Assembly: GCA_027053375.1 (NCBI GenBank)
Contig: JALUJC010000349.1
Location: 1 to 16,616, forward strand
DNA length: 16,616 nt
Direction: 5' to 3'
DNA from: Caldifarciminota bacterium
GTDB lineage: Bacteria > Hydrothermota > Hydrothermia > S141-80
In this document: piece after piece, positions 1-6,682 of the stretch
How positions within the stretch are numbered: position 1 is the stretch's first letter
Layout: every line of letters begins with the position of its first letter
Translations under genes and position numbers: made by a program
Notes under the pieces: generated by a model
Seen by the model: only the letters and a program-made list of their open reading frames with translations
Database searches by the model: none
What the model was told of the DNA's origin: nothing

Positions 1-263
1 TTTTCAAACCCGGTGGAAAATAAGTGAACACGCGGGTCCCGACCCACCCGCGCCTGTAGCCGTTGGCGGGTTTCCGGGTCCTTTTCAAAAGCAAAAATCC
101 TGCCGTCTGGTCCCAGTTGTTCCAGCATCTGCAGCAAATGCCCTCCCCCACCTGCGGTCCCGTCCACCAGGTGGCTTTTCGGGGTAAGGGAAAGCCCTTC
201 CAGCACCTCAGCTACCATCACCGGCTGGTGTCGTCCGGTGGGGGACAGGGGGCGAAGGTCCAT
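1..263 (-). CDS. rsmH: 16S rRNA (cytosine1402-N4)-methyltransferase RsmH, N-terminal part (runs off left edge)
   Basis: Only the first 87 codons are inside the window; the gene continues beyond base 1. The protein opens with the RsmH/MraW signature: HQPVM at residues 12-16 followed by EVL, then the SAM-binding loop VDGTAGGGGH at residues 33-42, and an acidic strand end (FAFEKDP, about 57-63). RsmH uses S-adenosylmethionine to methylate N4 of C1402 in the 16S rRNA decoding centre. The ATG at 263 is preceded by a good ribosome binding site (GGGAGGAA, about 8 bases upstream). The start lies 46 bases inside the end of the corrinoid-binding protein gene, so the two are probably co-transcribed and coupled. 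In many bacteria rsmH follows mraZ at the head of the division/cell-wall cluster. Here the upstream gene is unrelated; what lies downstream cannot be seen. Family assignment is firm. Confidence 0.93.
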   Translation of the reverse strand, partial: MDLRPLSPTGRHQPVMVAEVLEGLSLTPKSHLVDGTAGGGGHLLQMLEQLGPDGRIFAFEKDPETRQRLQARVGRDPRVHLFSTGFE

Positions 264-1033
264 GAGGGTTCCTCCCGGTGTTCCAGAAATGCGCGAAACT
301 GAAGCCATGCACACAGCCCGGGACGGGCGAAGGGATTCGGAGGAAGGTGATAGATGTGACCGGCTTTCACCGCATGAAGGGCATCACGGAGGGGCGCCCA
401 GTCTTTCGGAGAAAGGCCCGCGGGTCCCAGTTCCAGAATCCAGTCGGGCTGCCAGCGGACAAGGGTTTCCAGGTCCAGAGGATGGTATCCCTCAAAGGCT
501 TCAAAGGGTTGTCCACCGGCCCACTGGATCAGATCTGCGTGGAAGGTGTTGCGCCCGGCGGCGTAGAGCCCGGTGAGTTTGCCAGGGGTACGACCGATCA
601 CCCAGATCACCCGAAGGCCGTGGAGGTTGGGTGGATGATCCTGAAGGGAGTCCAGCATCCGCTGGATGTGTTTGAGGTTTTCCGCAAGATCAAGCCAGCG
701 GGCCAGCGAATCCAGGGCAGCCTGCACGTCCTGAAGTCTGGCGAACGGGAGGGCGCGGTAGGGAAGATGGAGGGCATCAAGATTTTTTTGAAACAGAGGT
801 TGCTGAGCGGTGGTCAGAAGCACGAGGTCGGGATGCAGTCGCAGAATGCGCTCCCAGTCGGGACGGGCAAATCCCCCCACTTTCGGTAGATTCTGGACGG
901 CCGGGAAGGGATCGTGGCGGGTGACCCCCACCAGTTTCGACGCTCCCCCAAGCCACAGGCTCAGTTCCGTAAGGTTGGGCGCCAGACTCACCACCCGAAG
1001 AGACAGGAGCATGGCCAGCCAGCCACCCATCAT
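218..1033 (-). CDS. BtuF-like corrinoid/metal-chelate substrate-binding protein
   Basis: The 271-residue product has the helical-backbone metal-receptor fold of class III periplasmic binding proteins (BtuF, FhuD, FepB). The first-lobe strand RVVSLAPNLTEL is at residues 13-24, then a GVTRHDP loop (36-42), the VGGFARPDWERIL segment (52-64), HPDLVLLT (67-74), a long linking helix, and the second-lobe RNTFHADLIQWAGG (161-174) leading to PDWIL. In this family the protein hands vitamin B12 or related chelates to an ABC importer. No BtuC/BtuD gene is visible here. The leader before the first strand is only about 12 residues and has no convincing cleavage site, and an in-frame stop shortly upstream excludes a longer start, so export is uncertain. 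The start overlaps the stop of the preceding gene as ATGA (1033-1030). Ligand is inferred from family only. Confidence 0.8.
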   Translation of the reverse strand: MMGGWLAMLLSLRVVSLAPNLTELSLWLGGASKLVGVTRHDPFPAVQNLPKVGGFARPDWERILRLHPDLVLLTTAQQPLFQKNLDALHLPYRALPFARLQDVQAALDSLARWLDLAENLKHIQRMLDSLQDHPPNLHGLRVIWVIGRTPGKLTGLYAAGRNTFHADLIQWAGGQPFEAFEGYHPLDLETLVRWQPDWILELGPAGLSPKDWAPLRDALHAVKAGHIYHLPPNPFARPGLCAWLQFRAFLEHREEPSWTFAPCPPPDDTSR

Positions 1034-1719
1034 GAGGCGTTTTCATCCACGGTACGCTGAAGGTTAACCAGAAGGATGTCCAGCGGAACCTGGATGCGCC
1101 GGGGAGTGTTCAGCGGTTCCTGGGCTTCGTGAAAAAGAAACTGAACTGGAGATGGATTGGTTTTGATATGCCGGTAAATCTCCATAAGCGCTTTCATTCC
1201 ACCCTTCTGTCTGTACAGGGCGTCCACCACCTCTCCGTCCTGGAAAAAGATCCAGCCCCACCAACGTTTCCCCTGAAGCTCCAGAATTCCGGATTTTCCC
1301 TCCAGCTGGAGCGTTTCCAGGAGATCATCAAACCGCCATTCCACGTCGCTCAGCCGGCCGATCAGGGTCCATGGGCGGGAGAGCTTCCGCAGAAGGGACT
1401 GAAGACGCTCTGGAGTATGCGGCGGAGACCAGACAGGGAATCCCCAGAGGGCGGAGGAATCTTCCCCATCCCGGATGACCAGGATGGGGAGTTCTGGGCG
1501 TTTGCGTTTGATGTGGAAAAGCAAAGAACGCAGCGTATCATGTCCCAGATCTTCGTGTACCAGGGCGGCCTGGGGGTAGTCCCGATCCAGCACCATCAGG
1601 GCACCCACGGTATCGGTGGCCACCAGCGTTTGATACCCGTAAGCATCCAGCCTCTGGGCAAGAAGCATCAACGATTCAAGGTCCCTCTGAACGAGGAGCA
1701 CACGTCGGATGGAAGGCAT
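1030..1719 (-). CDS. Degenerate receiver domain fused to DUF4388 (PATAN-type) domain
   Basis: I take the ATG at 1719 (MPSIRR) because it lies 2 bases after the upstream stop; a longer frame to 1776 would overlap that gene. The 229-residue product starts with a CheY-like fold (residues 4-112). The beta1 strand RRVLLV is followed by QRD rather than a double Asp. The beta3 strand AALV is followed by His55, where the phosphorylated Asp should be. The usual Lys-Pro near the end of the domain reads WSPP (97-100). It therefore looks unable to accept phosphate. Residues 115-225 match DUF4388: strands GILELQGKRWWGWIFFQDGEVVDALY, then the helix around GGMKALMEIY and a strand resembling the family's G.F element. 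DUF4388 occurs in signalling proteins, often near roadblock domains; its function is not settled. The stop overlaps the start of the next gene (ATGA). Confidence 0.72.
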   Translation of the reverse strand: MPSIRRVLLVQRDLESLMLLAQRLDAYGYQTLVATDTVGALMVLDRDYPQAALVHEDLGHDTLRSLLFHIKRKRPELPILVIRDGEDSSALWGFPVWSPPHTPERLQSLLRKLSRPWTLIGRLSDVEWRFDDLLETLQLEGKSGILELQGKRWWGWIFFQDGEVVDALYRQKGGMKALMEIYRHIKTNPSPVQFLFHEAQEPLNTPRRIQVPLDILLVNLQRTVDENAS

Positions 1720-1721
1720 GG

Positions 1722-2450
1722 TTAGATACGATCGCGCAGTGCAGGAAATTGCCTCAGGAAGGACTCTCGCTTGCACCCCGCGCCCGAACCACGTGCGGGG
1801 CGGCGAAGGATCTCCCGGAGCGTTTCCTGAACCCAGGGGACGCCGAAGGTTTGTTCCAGCCGGCGCAGGAGCGCTTCCAGCGAGGCATTGATCCGATCGT
1901 GGAGTTCGGAAGGGAGGAAGTGCTCAAAAATCCGATCTTCAAACTGGAGACCGTCTTCCTGAAAACGCAGGGGTTGCCCCTCCCATTGTGTGGCACGGCG
2001 GAACGTCCGGGTGAGGGTTTGCAGGAAAAGGCTTCGGATCAGAGGACGCCCCCACTCCCGGGAAAGACCATCCAGCAGAAAGGCAAGGCATTGTTCCACC
2101 TGGGCAAAAGTTTCCTTACGGTAGGTTCGGTAAGCTTCCATGAAACGGGGCAGAAAAGTCTCAAGAGACCGATGAAACAGGCGGCGCGCTGTGCCCGGTG
2201 GAGCAAGGATTCCCAGCGTTAGACCCCGGGTGTAGTGGATGAACAGGGTATGTTGCTCAAAATCCAGCGTCACCGTCCCGGAAAAGAGTTCTTCGTTTTC
2301 AGTGAAAAGACGCCGCAACTCTTCCACCATGGGCAGGAGTGCGTGAAGGGTCTCCTCGGGAAGGTTGTGGGAAACAGAAAATCCTTCTCCCACCAGAAAA
2401 CTCCCTTTCCCGAGGAGGGACTGGGTGAAGGTCTCCAGCAGCTGATTCAT
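1722..2450 (-). CDS. Uncharacterised protein with probable roadblock/LC7-like N-terminal domain
   Basis: I do not recognise this 242-residue protein by name. Residues 15-100 have the pattern of a roadblock/LC7 fold: a strand (GSFLVGEGFSVSHN), a long helix (EETLHALLPMVEELRRLF), then paired strands (VTLDFEQHTLFIHY and TLGILAPPG) and a closing helix. The rest is mostly amphipathic helix, including a run from about 140 to 215 rich in Arg, Leu and Glu. There is no signal peptide or membrane segment, so it is probably cytoplasmic. Its start overlaps the stop of the DUF4388+roadblock gene as ATGA (2450-2447), with an AGGTGGA ribosome binding site just upstream, and 2 bases separate its stop from the next start. 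The neighbours suggest a role in the same signalling complex. The fold call is made by pattern only and is moderate to weak. Confidence 0.55.
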   Translation of the reverse strand: MNQLLETFTQSLLGKGSFLVGEGFSVSHNLPEETLHALLPMVEELRRLFTENEELFSGTVTLDFEQHTLFIHYTRGLTLGILAPPGTARRLFHRSLETFLPRFMEAYRTYRKETFAQVEQCLAFLLDGLSREWGRPLIRSLFLQTLTRTFRRATQWEGQPLRFQEDGLQFEDRIFEHFLPSELHDRINASLEALLRRLEQTFGVPWVQETLREILRRPARGSGAGCKRESFLRQFPALRDRI

Positions 2451-3145
2451 GTGGATTCCACCTGCTCCAGCAACTCCTGAATGGATCGAAGGGTGTCCGC
2501 AAGATGTTCACCCTGACGGGTATCAAGGGTGACAAGCAGCTCAAGTGAACCTTTCTGAAGTCTGAGATCCAGCCTTTCCGGTCGCTCCACCATCAGTTTC
2601 TTCAAACGCCCGGCTTTGAAGAGATCTGCGATCCTCCGCGAAAGGTTGGCCGCCATGGTGAGACGGGCCTGTCGTTTTTCAGCGTTTTCTGGAGAGATCC
2701 CCCGAAAACTGACCACTTCTCCCGATCGGGAAAGCACCACCGACTGGGTGGCCATCAGGTCGTTGATCTGCTCAACCAGTCGTTGCTCTGGCTGCAGGGA
2801 CTGGAAAATGGGGCGGTCGGTTTCTTCCGGGGAGAGAATCTGTTGCTCTTCTTCCCCGGTCAGGAGGAACTCCCAGGGGCCCTCCACGTTTCGTTCGGCG
2901 TCTGGAAAACTTTCACGTTCACTCAAGGAAAAGGACCCGGAGGAGATATCCAGCATGGATCGCAGTGCACTGAGACCGGTCTGGTTTCCATACGTGGCAT
3001 GGATGACTTCCCCATGTTCCATCAAAATGCGCCCGGTTTTTCCTCCCAGGGTCTGGATTTCGATTTCCACAGTTTTTTTCCGGCGCGCATTGAGTTCCAG
3101 CAAACGCCGGAGCTGACCTTCGGTGAGGCTTCCTTTAATGGGCAT
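2447..3145 (-). CDS. DUF4388 plus roadblock/LC7 domain protein
   Basis: The ATG at 3145 is preferred over longer frames because AAGGAAA lies about 5 bases before it. The 232-residue product has an N-terminal DUF4388 domain (about 5-80): a helix (TEGQLRRLLELN), strands TVEIEIQT and GKTGRILMEHGEVIHATYG, the helix GLSALRSMLD, and a closing GSFSL strand. A polar linker (80-120) leads to a roadblock/LC7 domain (about 122-228): a helix, QSVVLSRSGEVVSFRG, a long helix over 155-178, then LKKLMVERPERLDLRL and LELLVTLDTR. Roadblock proteins such as MglB bind small Ras-like GTPases or form scaffolds; no GTPase gene is in view. It overlaps the upstream membrane-protein gene by 11 bases and the downstream gene by ATGA, so it sits in the middle of one operon. 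Cytoplasmic by appearance. Confidence 0.72.
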   Translation of the reverse strand: MPIKGSLTEGQLRRLLELNARRKKTVEIEIQTLGGKTGRILMEHGEVIHATYGNQTGLSALRSMLDISSGSFSLSERESFPDAERNVEGPWEFLLTGEEEQQILSPEETDRPIFQSLQPEQRLVEQINDLMATQSVVLSRSGEVVSFRGISPENAEKRQARLTMAANLSRRIADLFKAGRLKKLMVERPERLDLRLQKGSLELLVTLDTRQGEHLADTLRSIQELLEQVEST

Positions 3146-3818
3146 GGATTTTCCTTGCTGCGTATTCCAGTGACAGGGCGGACCCGGCGGCCAGGGTAAG
3201 GAAGAGTCCCGGGTGGTTTGTCCCGGATTCCTGGAGGACAAAGCCCAGCCAAAGCGTGAGTCCCAGGGCAAGCATTGCCCAGATTCCACCCCAGCGGGAA
3301 CCGCTGTGGAAAGGAAGGATTGCGAACATCCACAGGAGGCTAAAGAGTAAACCACCGTATCCCAGAACTTCCAGCAAAGAGAGCTGATCCAGTGGAAGCA
3401 CCAGCAGGGTGAGAATCAGGGCAACAAGACCCAGAAGATAAGGCCAGACAAGACGCCAGCGAAGGGTGAGGGGATAGGCCAGAAGACCCAGCACCCAGAA
3501 GACCGCACCGGCAGGAATCAGGCCTCGTTCCACGATCGGTGCAAGGGGGAAGGAGAGGTGCAGGTATACGGGAAGACGGTGAAAAACAAACAACCCCCAG
3601 CTAAGCAAGCCTGCAGCCCAGAAAAGAAAAGGAAATGCAGGGGTTCGGGCTCGCAGGAAAGTCTGGAATACAAACCAGGATGCCAGGAGCAGCAATCCCA
3701 GGGAAATGCCGAGTAAAATGCCTGCCAGGACGGTGGGGTAGCTGGCTCCCAGGTCTGTGAAAAACAGTTCCCCCGCCACAAAGAGCAGGATCAAAACGGC
3801 AATCTCGCCCTTGTTCAT
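3135..3818 (-). CDS. Polytopic membrane protein of unknown function, first gene of the roadblock/DUF4388 operon
   Basis: The 227-residue product is almost entirely hydrophobic, with about eight predicted membrane helices. They lie near residues 5-20, 29-55, 62-82, 95-115, 124-142, 147-167, 176-195 and 202-219, joined by short loops carrying a few Arg and His residues. I see no family motif and cannot name it. The ATG at 3818 is chosen because a textbook sigma-70-type promoter (TTGACA, 17 bases, TATGAT) ends only 7 bases before it. No ribosome binding site precedes the start, so the mRNA should be essentially leaderless. In-frame ATG codons further upstream fall in or before the -10 box. Its end overlaps the next gene by 11 bases, tying it to the DUF4388/roadblock proteins; it could be the membrane partner of that module. 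Confidence 0.7.
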   Translation of the reverse strand: MNKGEIAVLILLFVAGELFFTDLGASYPTVLAGILLGISLGLLLLASWFVFQTFLRARTPAFPFLFWAAGLLSWGLFVFHRLPVYLHLSFPLAPIVERGLIPAGAVFWVLGLLAYPLTLRWRLVWPYLLGLVALILTLLVLPLDQLSLLEVLGYGGLLFSLLWMFAILPFHSGSRWGGIWAMLALGLTLWLGFVLQESGTNHPGLFLTLAAGSALSLEYAARKIHAH

Positions 3819-3825
3819 ATGCCAT

Positions 3826-3854
3826 ATCATACACACCCCATGCAGGGATGTCAA
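3826..3854 (-). promoter_or_regulatory. Sigma-70-type promoter of the roadblock/DUF4388 operon, leaderless type
   Basis: Read on the minus strand, a perfect -35 TTGACA (3854-3849) is followed by exactly 17 bases and a -10 TATGAT (3831-3826). Transcription would begin at about 3819-3818, which is the A of the ATG start codon, leaving no leader and no ribosome binding site. Confidence 0.85.
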
Positions 3855-3895
3855 GCAAACGCCCGCAGGAACGCTGTTTATGGGAATATGTCCTC

Positions 3896-3924
3896 TTGAT
3901 GGATTAGGCAACATCCCGTACCCT
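3896..3924 (+). promoter_or_regulatory. Probable promoter of the DUF6090-like gene, leaderless type
   Basis: TTGATG (3896-3901), 17 bases, TACCCT (3919-3924). The -10 box is weak, matching only the TA...T positions. However, the spacing is ideal, the same -35 hexamer is used by the nuoF promoter, and the predicted start of transcription falls on the A of the ATG at 3931. It diverges from the operon promoter at 3826-3854. Confidence 0.5.
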
Positions 3925-3930
3925 TCCTCC

Positions 3931-4521
3931 ATGTGGTGGAACCTGGGGCTGGAGGCGTTTACGGTATTTCTGGGAATCACCGCGGGTTTTCTGGTGGAAC
4001 GCTGGAAACAGCGCCGCGAAGAGCAGAAAGAAGCGACATTTTACCTGGAAAGTTTTCACAGGGATCTGACGCGCATTCGTGAGGAACTGGAGCGAAGTCT
4101 CCAGGAATACGAGGCATGGATCCGGGCCATGGATCGGGCTTTGAAGGAAAAAAAGAAGGAAGAAATCTCCCGGTATCTGGGAACGCTGAAGCTCACGGAT
4201 GTTTCTTTCCCGTCCTATGTCCATGCGATGAACAGCGGAGGATTCCGTGTTCTCCACGCATATGTCCTGAGAGATAAACTCACCGAAAGTGCGCTTCAAC
4301 TGGAGAGAATCCAGCGGATGGATCATATTCTGGAGTCTTTTTATCTCTCCCAGGTATTGCCTGCCCTTTTTCGTGCAGTTACACGCGAGATAAAAACAGA
4401 GGATCTGTGGGTGGTGGCCCAGAGCTACCGTTCCATCCTGGTGCAAAAACGAGCGTTGCTCAGGAAGGCGCACGCCATGCTTCCACCCTTACTCTCTCTT
4501 CTAAAACAGCCTCCGGCGTAG
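3931..4521 (+). CDS. Membrane-anchored coiled-coil protein, DUF6090-like
   Basis: From the ATG at 3931 the product has 196 residues. One hydrophobic segment (residues 6-22, GLEAFTVFLGITAGFLV) is followed directly by ERWKQRREEQKEATFYLESFHRDL, then a charged helix to about 80 and a helical C-terminal half. A single N-terminal helix followed by a W..QR..R.EE..YL...DL pattern resembles the DUF6090 family, which has no known function. Most of the protein should be cytoplasmic. The start is a choice. The ATG at 3931 has no ribosome binding site but fits a leaderless promoter; an upstream in-frame ATG at 3880 is preceded by AGGAA and would add 17 residues. The gene stands alone, divergent from the roadblock operon and about 200 bases before nuoF. 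Confidence 0.68.
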   Translation: MWWNLGLEAFTVFLGITAGFLVERWKQRREEQKEATFYLESFHRDLTRIREELERSLQEYEAWIRAMDRALKEKKKEEISRYLGTLKLTDVSFPSYVHAMNSGGFRVLHAYVLRDKLTESALQLERIQRMDHILESFYLSQVLPALFRAVTREIKTEDLWVVAQSYRSILVQKRALLRKAHAMLPPLLSLLKQPPA

Positions 4522-4722
4522 GTCTCCCGTTCCGGTGAGCTGAACTCGCTGACGCTGTTCTTTATGTCCGGGTCTCGTATTGGGTGCGGTTTGCTCCCGG
4601 ACCTATCCTGCATACACCTTCACCTTCGGGGTGGTCAGGGCCTGTTGCGACGCGAGACCTTGCATTGATGGTTTTGGGACGGGGGTGTACAATACAGCGT
4701 CCCAAACACAGGGGAGAAGAGG
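4522..4722 (+). other. Intergenic region before nuoF with an imperfect inverted repeat
   Basis: No gene or RNA that I can recognise is present. GTCCGGG (4566-4572) and CCCGGAC (4596-4602) could form a 7-base-pair stem with a 23-base loop, but no T-run follows, so it is not a standard terminator. The nuoF promoter occupies 4665-4693. Confidence 0.3.
4665..4693 (+). promoter_or_regulatory. Promoter of the nuoF-lepB-trmB operon
   Basis: TTGATG (4665-4670), 17 bases, TACAAT (4688-4693). Transcription would begin near 4700, giving a leader of about 23 bases that contains the purine-rich ribosome binding site GGGGAGAAGAGG directly before the ATG at 4723. This is a leadered promoter, unlike those at 3826, 3896 and 7922. 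Confidence 0.65.
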
Positions 4723-5988
4723 ATGGATTTTCCAAAGATTTTGACCGCACACATGGACGATCCTGACGTACGAACCCTGGAAGGGTATGTACGTGTGGGG
4801 GGATACGAAGCCCTTCGGATGGCGCTCCAGGAGCTTTCTCCCGAAGATGTGCTCCAGCGGGTGAAGGATTCGGGACTGCGTGGACGTGGGGGTGCGGGTT
4901 TCCCCACCGGGCTGAAGTGGAGTTTTGTGCGCCAGGCAAAAGGTGATCCCAAGTATGTGGTGGTGAACGCGGATGAGGGGGAACCTGGAACCTTTAAAGA
5001 CCGGGTAATCATTGACCACAAGCCCCATATGCTCCTTGAGGGAACCATTCTGGCAGCCTATGCCATGGGCGCACGGGAAGCGTATATCTATCTTCGCTGG
5101 GAATATCCAGCGCAGTACCGGATCCTGGAACAGGCCATTCGAGAAGCTTATGAACATGGATACCTGGGAGAGCGAATTCTGGGAACCGCTTTCTCCCTGG
5201 ATCTCTATCTCTTCCGGGGAGCGGGAGCGTATATCTGTGGGGAGGAAACGGCGCTTCTGGAGTCGCTGGAAGGGAAACGGGGTGAACCGAGGTTGAAGCC
5301 TCCTTTTCCCGCCCAGGCGGGTTTGTATGGCAAACCTACAGCTGTGAACAATGTGGAAACCCTTGCAAGTGTACCGGCGATTGTGAAACACGGGCCGGAA
5401 TGGTACCGCAGTTTTGGGACCGAAAAAAGTCCGGGGACCAAATTGTTCAACGTTTCCGGTGGCGTGAAAAATCCCGGGACCTGGGAAATTCCCCTGGGCT
5501 CCATCACCCTGCGGGAACTTGTGTTTGATCTGGCAGGTGGACCAAGGGAGGGTCGAACCATTCTCGGTATCATTCCCGGAGGACTTTCCACCCCGATTTT
5601 GAGTGAGGAAGAGTGGGATACACCGCTGGACTATGAGTCCATGGCGGCCCGGGGAACCTTTCTGGGCGCCGGTTCGGTGATTGTGGTGGATGATGCCGTC
5701 CCTCTCCCCACGCTGGTACGCCGTGCCGTGGAGTTCTATGCGGTGGAATCCTGCAGCAAATGCACGCCCTGCAGGGAAGGCACGGCCTGGTTGACCCGCA
5801 TGTTCCGAAAGCTGGAAGAGGTGGGAGGACATGGGGAAGATCGACAGATTCTGGACAAAATCATTCGGTACATGCGGGGGAAAACCTTCTGCCCGCTGGG
5901 AGATTCTGCGGCCATGATCTCGCAGGCTTTTCTGGAGAAATATGAAGACCGGCTCTTCGTCCACGTCGCCTCCCCGGGAAGCCGCTAA
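4723..5988 (+). CDS. nuoF: NADH-quinone oxidoreductase subunit F (51 kDa flavoprotein)
   Basis: NuoF carries the NADH and FMN sites and cluster N3 of respiratory complex I, at the tip of the cytoplasmic arm, passing electrons from NADH toward quinone. The 421-residue protein has the full set of motifs. The FMN/NADH glycine-rich loop GRGGAGFPTGLKW is at residues 54-66, NADEGEPGTFKDR at 82-94, GAGAYICGEETAL at 167-179, and GKPTAVNNVETL at 203-214. The 4Fe-4S ligands are C344, C347 and C350 (CSKCTPC) plus C390. It lacks the N-terminal thioredoxin-like or C-terminal ferredoxin domains of HoxF/HndC-type subunits, and its length fits NuoF. A strong ribosome binding site precedes the ATG. No nuoE, nuoG or other complex I gene is adjacent: the next gene is lepB, overlapping by 47 bases. 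A partner in a soluble NAD-linked dehydrogenase or hydrogenase remains possible. Confidence 0.93.
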   Translation: MDFPKILTAHMDDPDVRTLEGYVRVGGYEALRMALQELSPEDVLQRVKDSGLRGRGGAGFPTGLKWSFVRQAKGDPKYVVVNADEGEPGTFKDRVIIDHKPHMLLEGTILAAYAMGAREAYIYLRWEYPAQYRILEQAIREAYEHGYLGERILGTAFSLDLYLFRGAGAYICGEETALLESLEGKRGEPRLKPPFPAQAGLYGKPTAVNNVETLASVPAIVKHGPEWYRSFGTEKSPGTKLFNVSGGVKNPGTWEIPLGSITLRELVFDLAGGPREGRTILGIIPGGLSTPILSEEEWDTPLDYESMAARGTFLGAGSVIVVDDAVPLPTLVRRAVEFYAVESCSKCTPCREGTAWLTRMFRKLEEVGGHGEDRQILDKIIRYMRGKTFCPLGDSAAMISQAFLEKYEDRLFVHVASPGSR

Positions 5989-6682
5989 ATCCTTCTGGCG
6001 CCGCCATACAGAGTCCCTTTTCTGGACCCTGGTGGTGGTGCTGTTGCTTCGGGCATTTGTGGTACAGGCCTATGTGATTCCCTCAGAATCTATGGAACAG
6101 ACGCTGCTCCCGGGCGATTTCCTTCTCGTGGCAAAGTTTGTGTACGGGCTCCAGATCCCCTATACCCCGTACAAGGTTCTTGGATTCCATAAGCCTGCCC
6201 GTGGGGATGTGGTGGTGTTCAACTATCCCCTGAATCTACGACGTGATTTTGTGAAGCGGTGTGTGGCGGTGGCGGGGGATACGGTGGAAGTCCGACACAA
6301 ACAGCTTTACGTGAACGGACGTCCCGTACGGGAACCCTATGTGCAGCATACCGATCCAAGGGAATTCCCGCCGGTATACATGGAGATGGATGATGGGGTA
6401 CAGGTGCGGTATCAGAAGGCATGGGAAAATCGTCGTTTTCTGGAAGATCCACGCGTTCGGGACAACTTTGGGCCGGTGGTGGTTCCCCCGGGCACCATCT
6501 TTGTGATGGGGGACAATCGAGACAACTCCTCAGATTCCCGTTTCTGGGGTCCCCTTCCCCTGAATCTGGTGAAGGGGCGACCGCTGATTATCTATTTTTC
6601 CTGGGATCCCAACGGGCCCTGGTGGAAGCTATGGGAACGCATACGCTGGAAGCGGATGTTCCGCTTGCTCTGGAACATCTGA
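5942..6682 (+). CDS. lepB: Signal peptidase I
   Basis: This S26-family serine protease cleaves signal peptides from exported proteins at the outer face of the inner membrane. The 246-residue product has one N-terminal membrane helix (about 24-43), then the box B motif PSESMEQTLLPGD with nucleophile Ser50. The general-base Lys105 is in RRDFVKRCVAVAGD, and box E GDNRDNSSDSRFWG is at 190-203. An insert between the Lys region and box E (about 130-175) is rich in charged and aromatic residues, as in many Gram-negative homologues. The ATG at 5942 lies inside the end of nuoF (47-base overlap) and is preceded by GGAG with correct spacing. No start codon after the nuoF stop would keep the membrane anchor, so the overlap is real. 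Its own end is overlapped by trmB. Confidence 0.95.
   Translation: MKTGSSSTSPPREAAKSFWRRHTESLFWTLVVVLLLRAFVVQAYVIPSESMEQTLLPGDFLLVAKFVYGLQIPYTPYKVLGFHKPARGDVVVFNYPLNLRRDFVKRCVAVAGDTVEVRHKQLYVNGRPVREPYVQHTDPREFPPVYMEMDDGVQVRYQKAWENRRFLEDPRVRDNFGPVVVPPGTIFVMGDNRDNSSDSRFWGPLPLNLVKGRPLIIYFSWDPNGPWWKLWERIRWKRMFRLLWNI

Noticed and set aside
1720..1776. Longer N-terminus for the receiver-DUF4388 protein starting at 1776
   Set aside because: The extra 19 residues do not look like a receiver start, and the extension would overlap the upstream gene; the receiver's first strand begins right after the ATG at 1719.
3146..3355. 70-residue N-terminal extension of the DUF4388-roadblock protein
   Set aside because: It overlaps the coding end of the membrane-protein gene and has Pro/Ser/Arg-rich shadow composition; a ribosome binding site marks the ATG at 3145.
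4566..4602. Inverted repeat GTCCGGG...CCCGGAC as a terminator or riboswitch
   Set aside because: The loop is 23 bases, no T-run follows, and I see no known riboswitch core. Kept only as a weak intergenic note.
4603..5964. A 453-codon open frame on the minus strand opposite nuoF
   Set aside because: It lies antisense to the motif-complete nuoF gene, its translation has no recognisable domains, and it has an Arg/His/Pro/Ser-rich composition typical of a shadow frame.
4723..5988. HoxF/HndC-type hydrogenase subunit instead of NuoF
   Set aside because: The thioredoxin-like N-terminal and ferredoxin-like C-terminal domains are missing and the length fits NuoF. A soluble partner complex is still possible and is mentioned in the gene entry.
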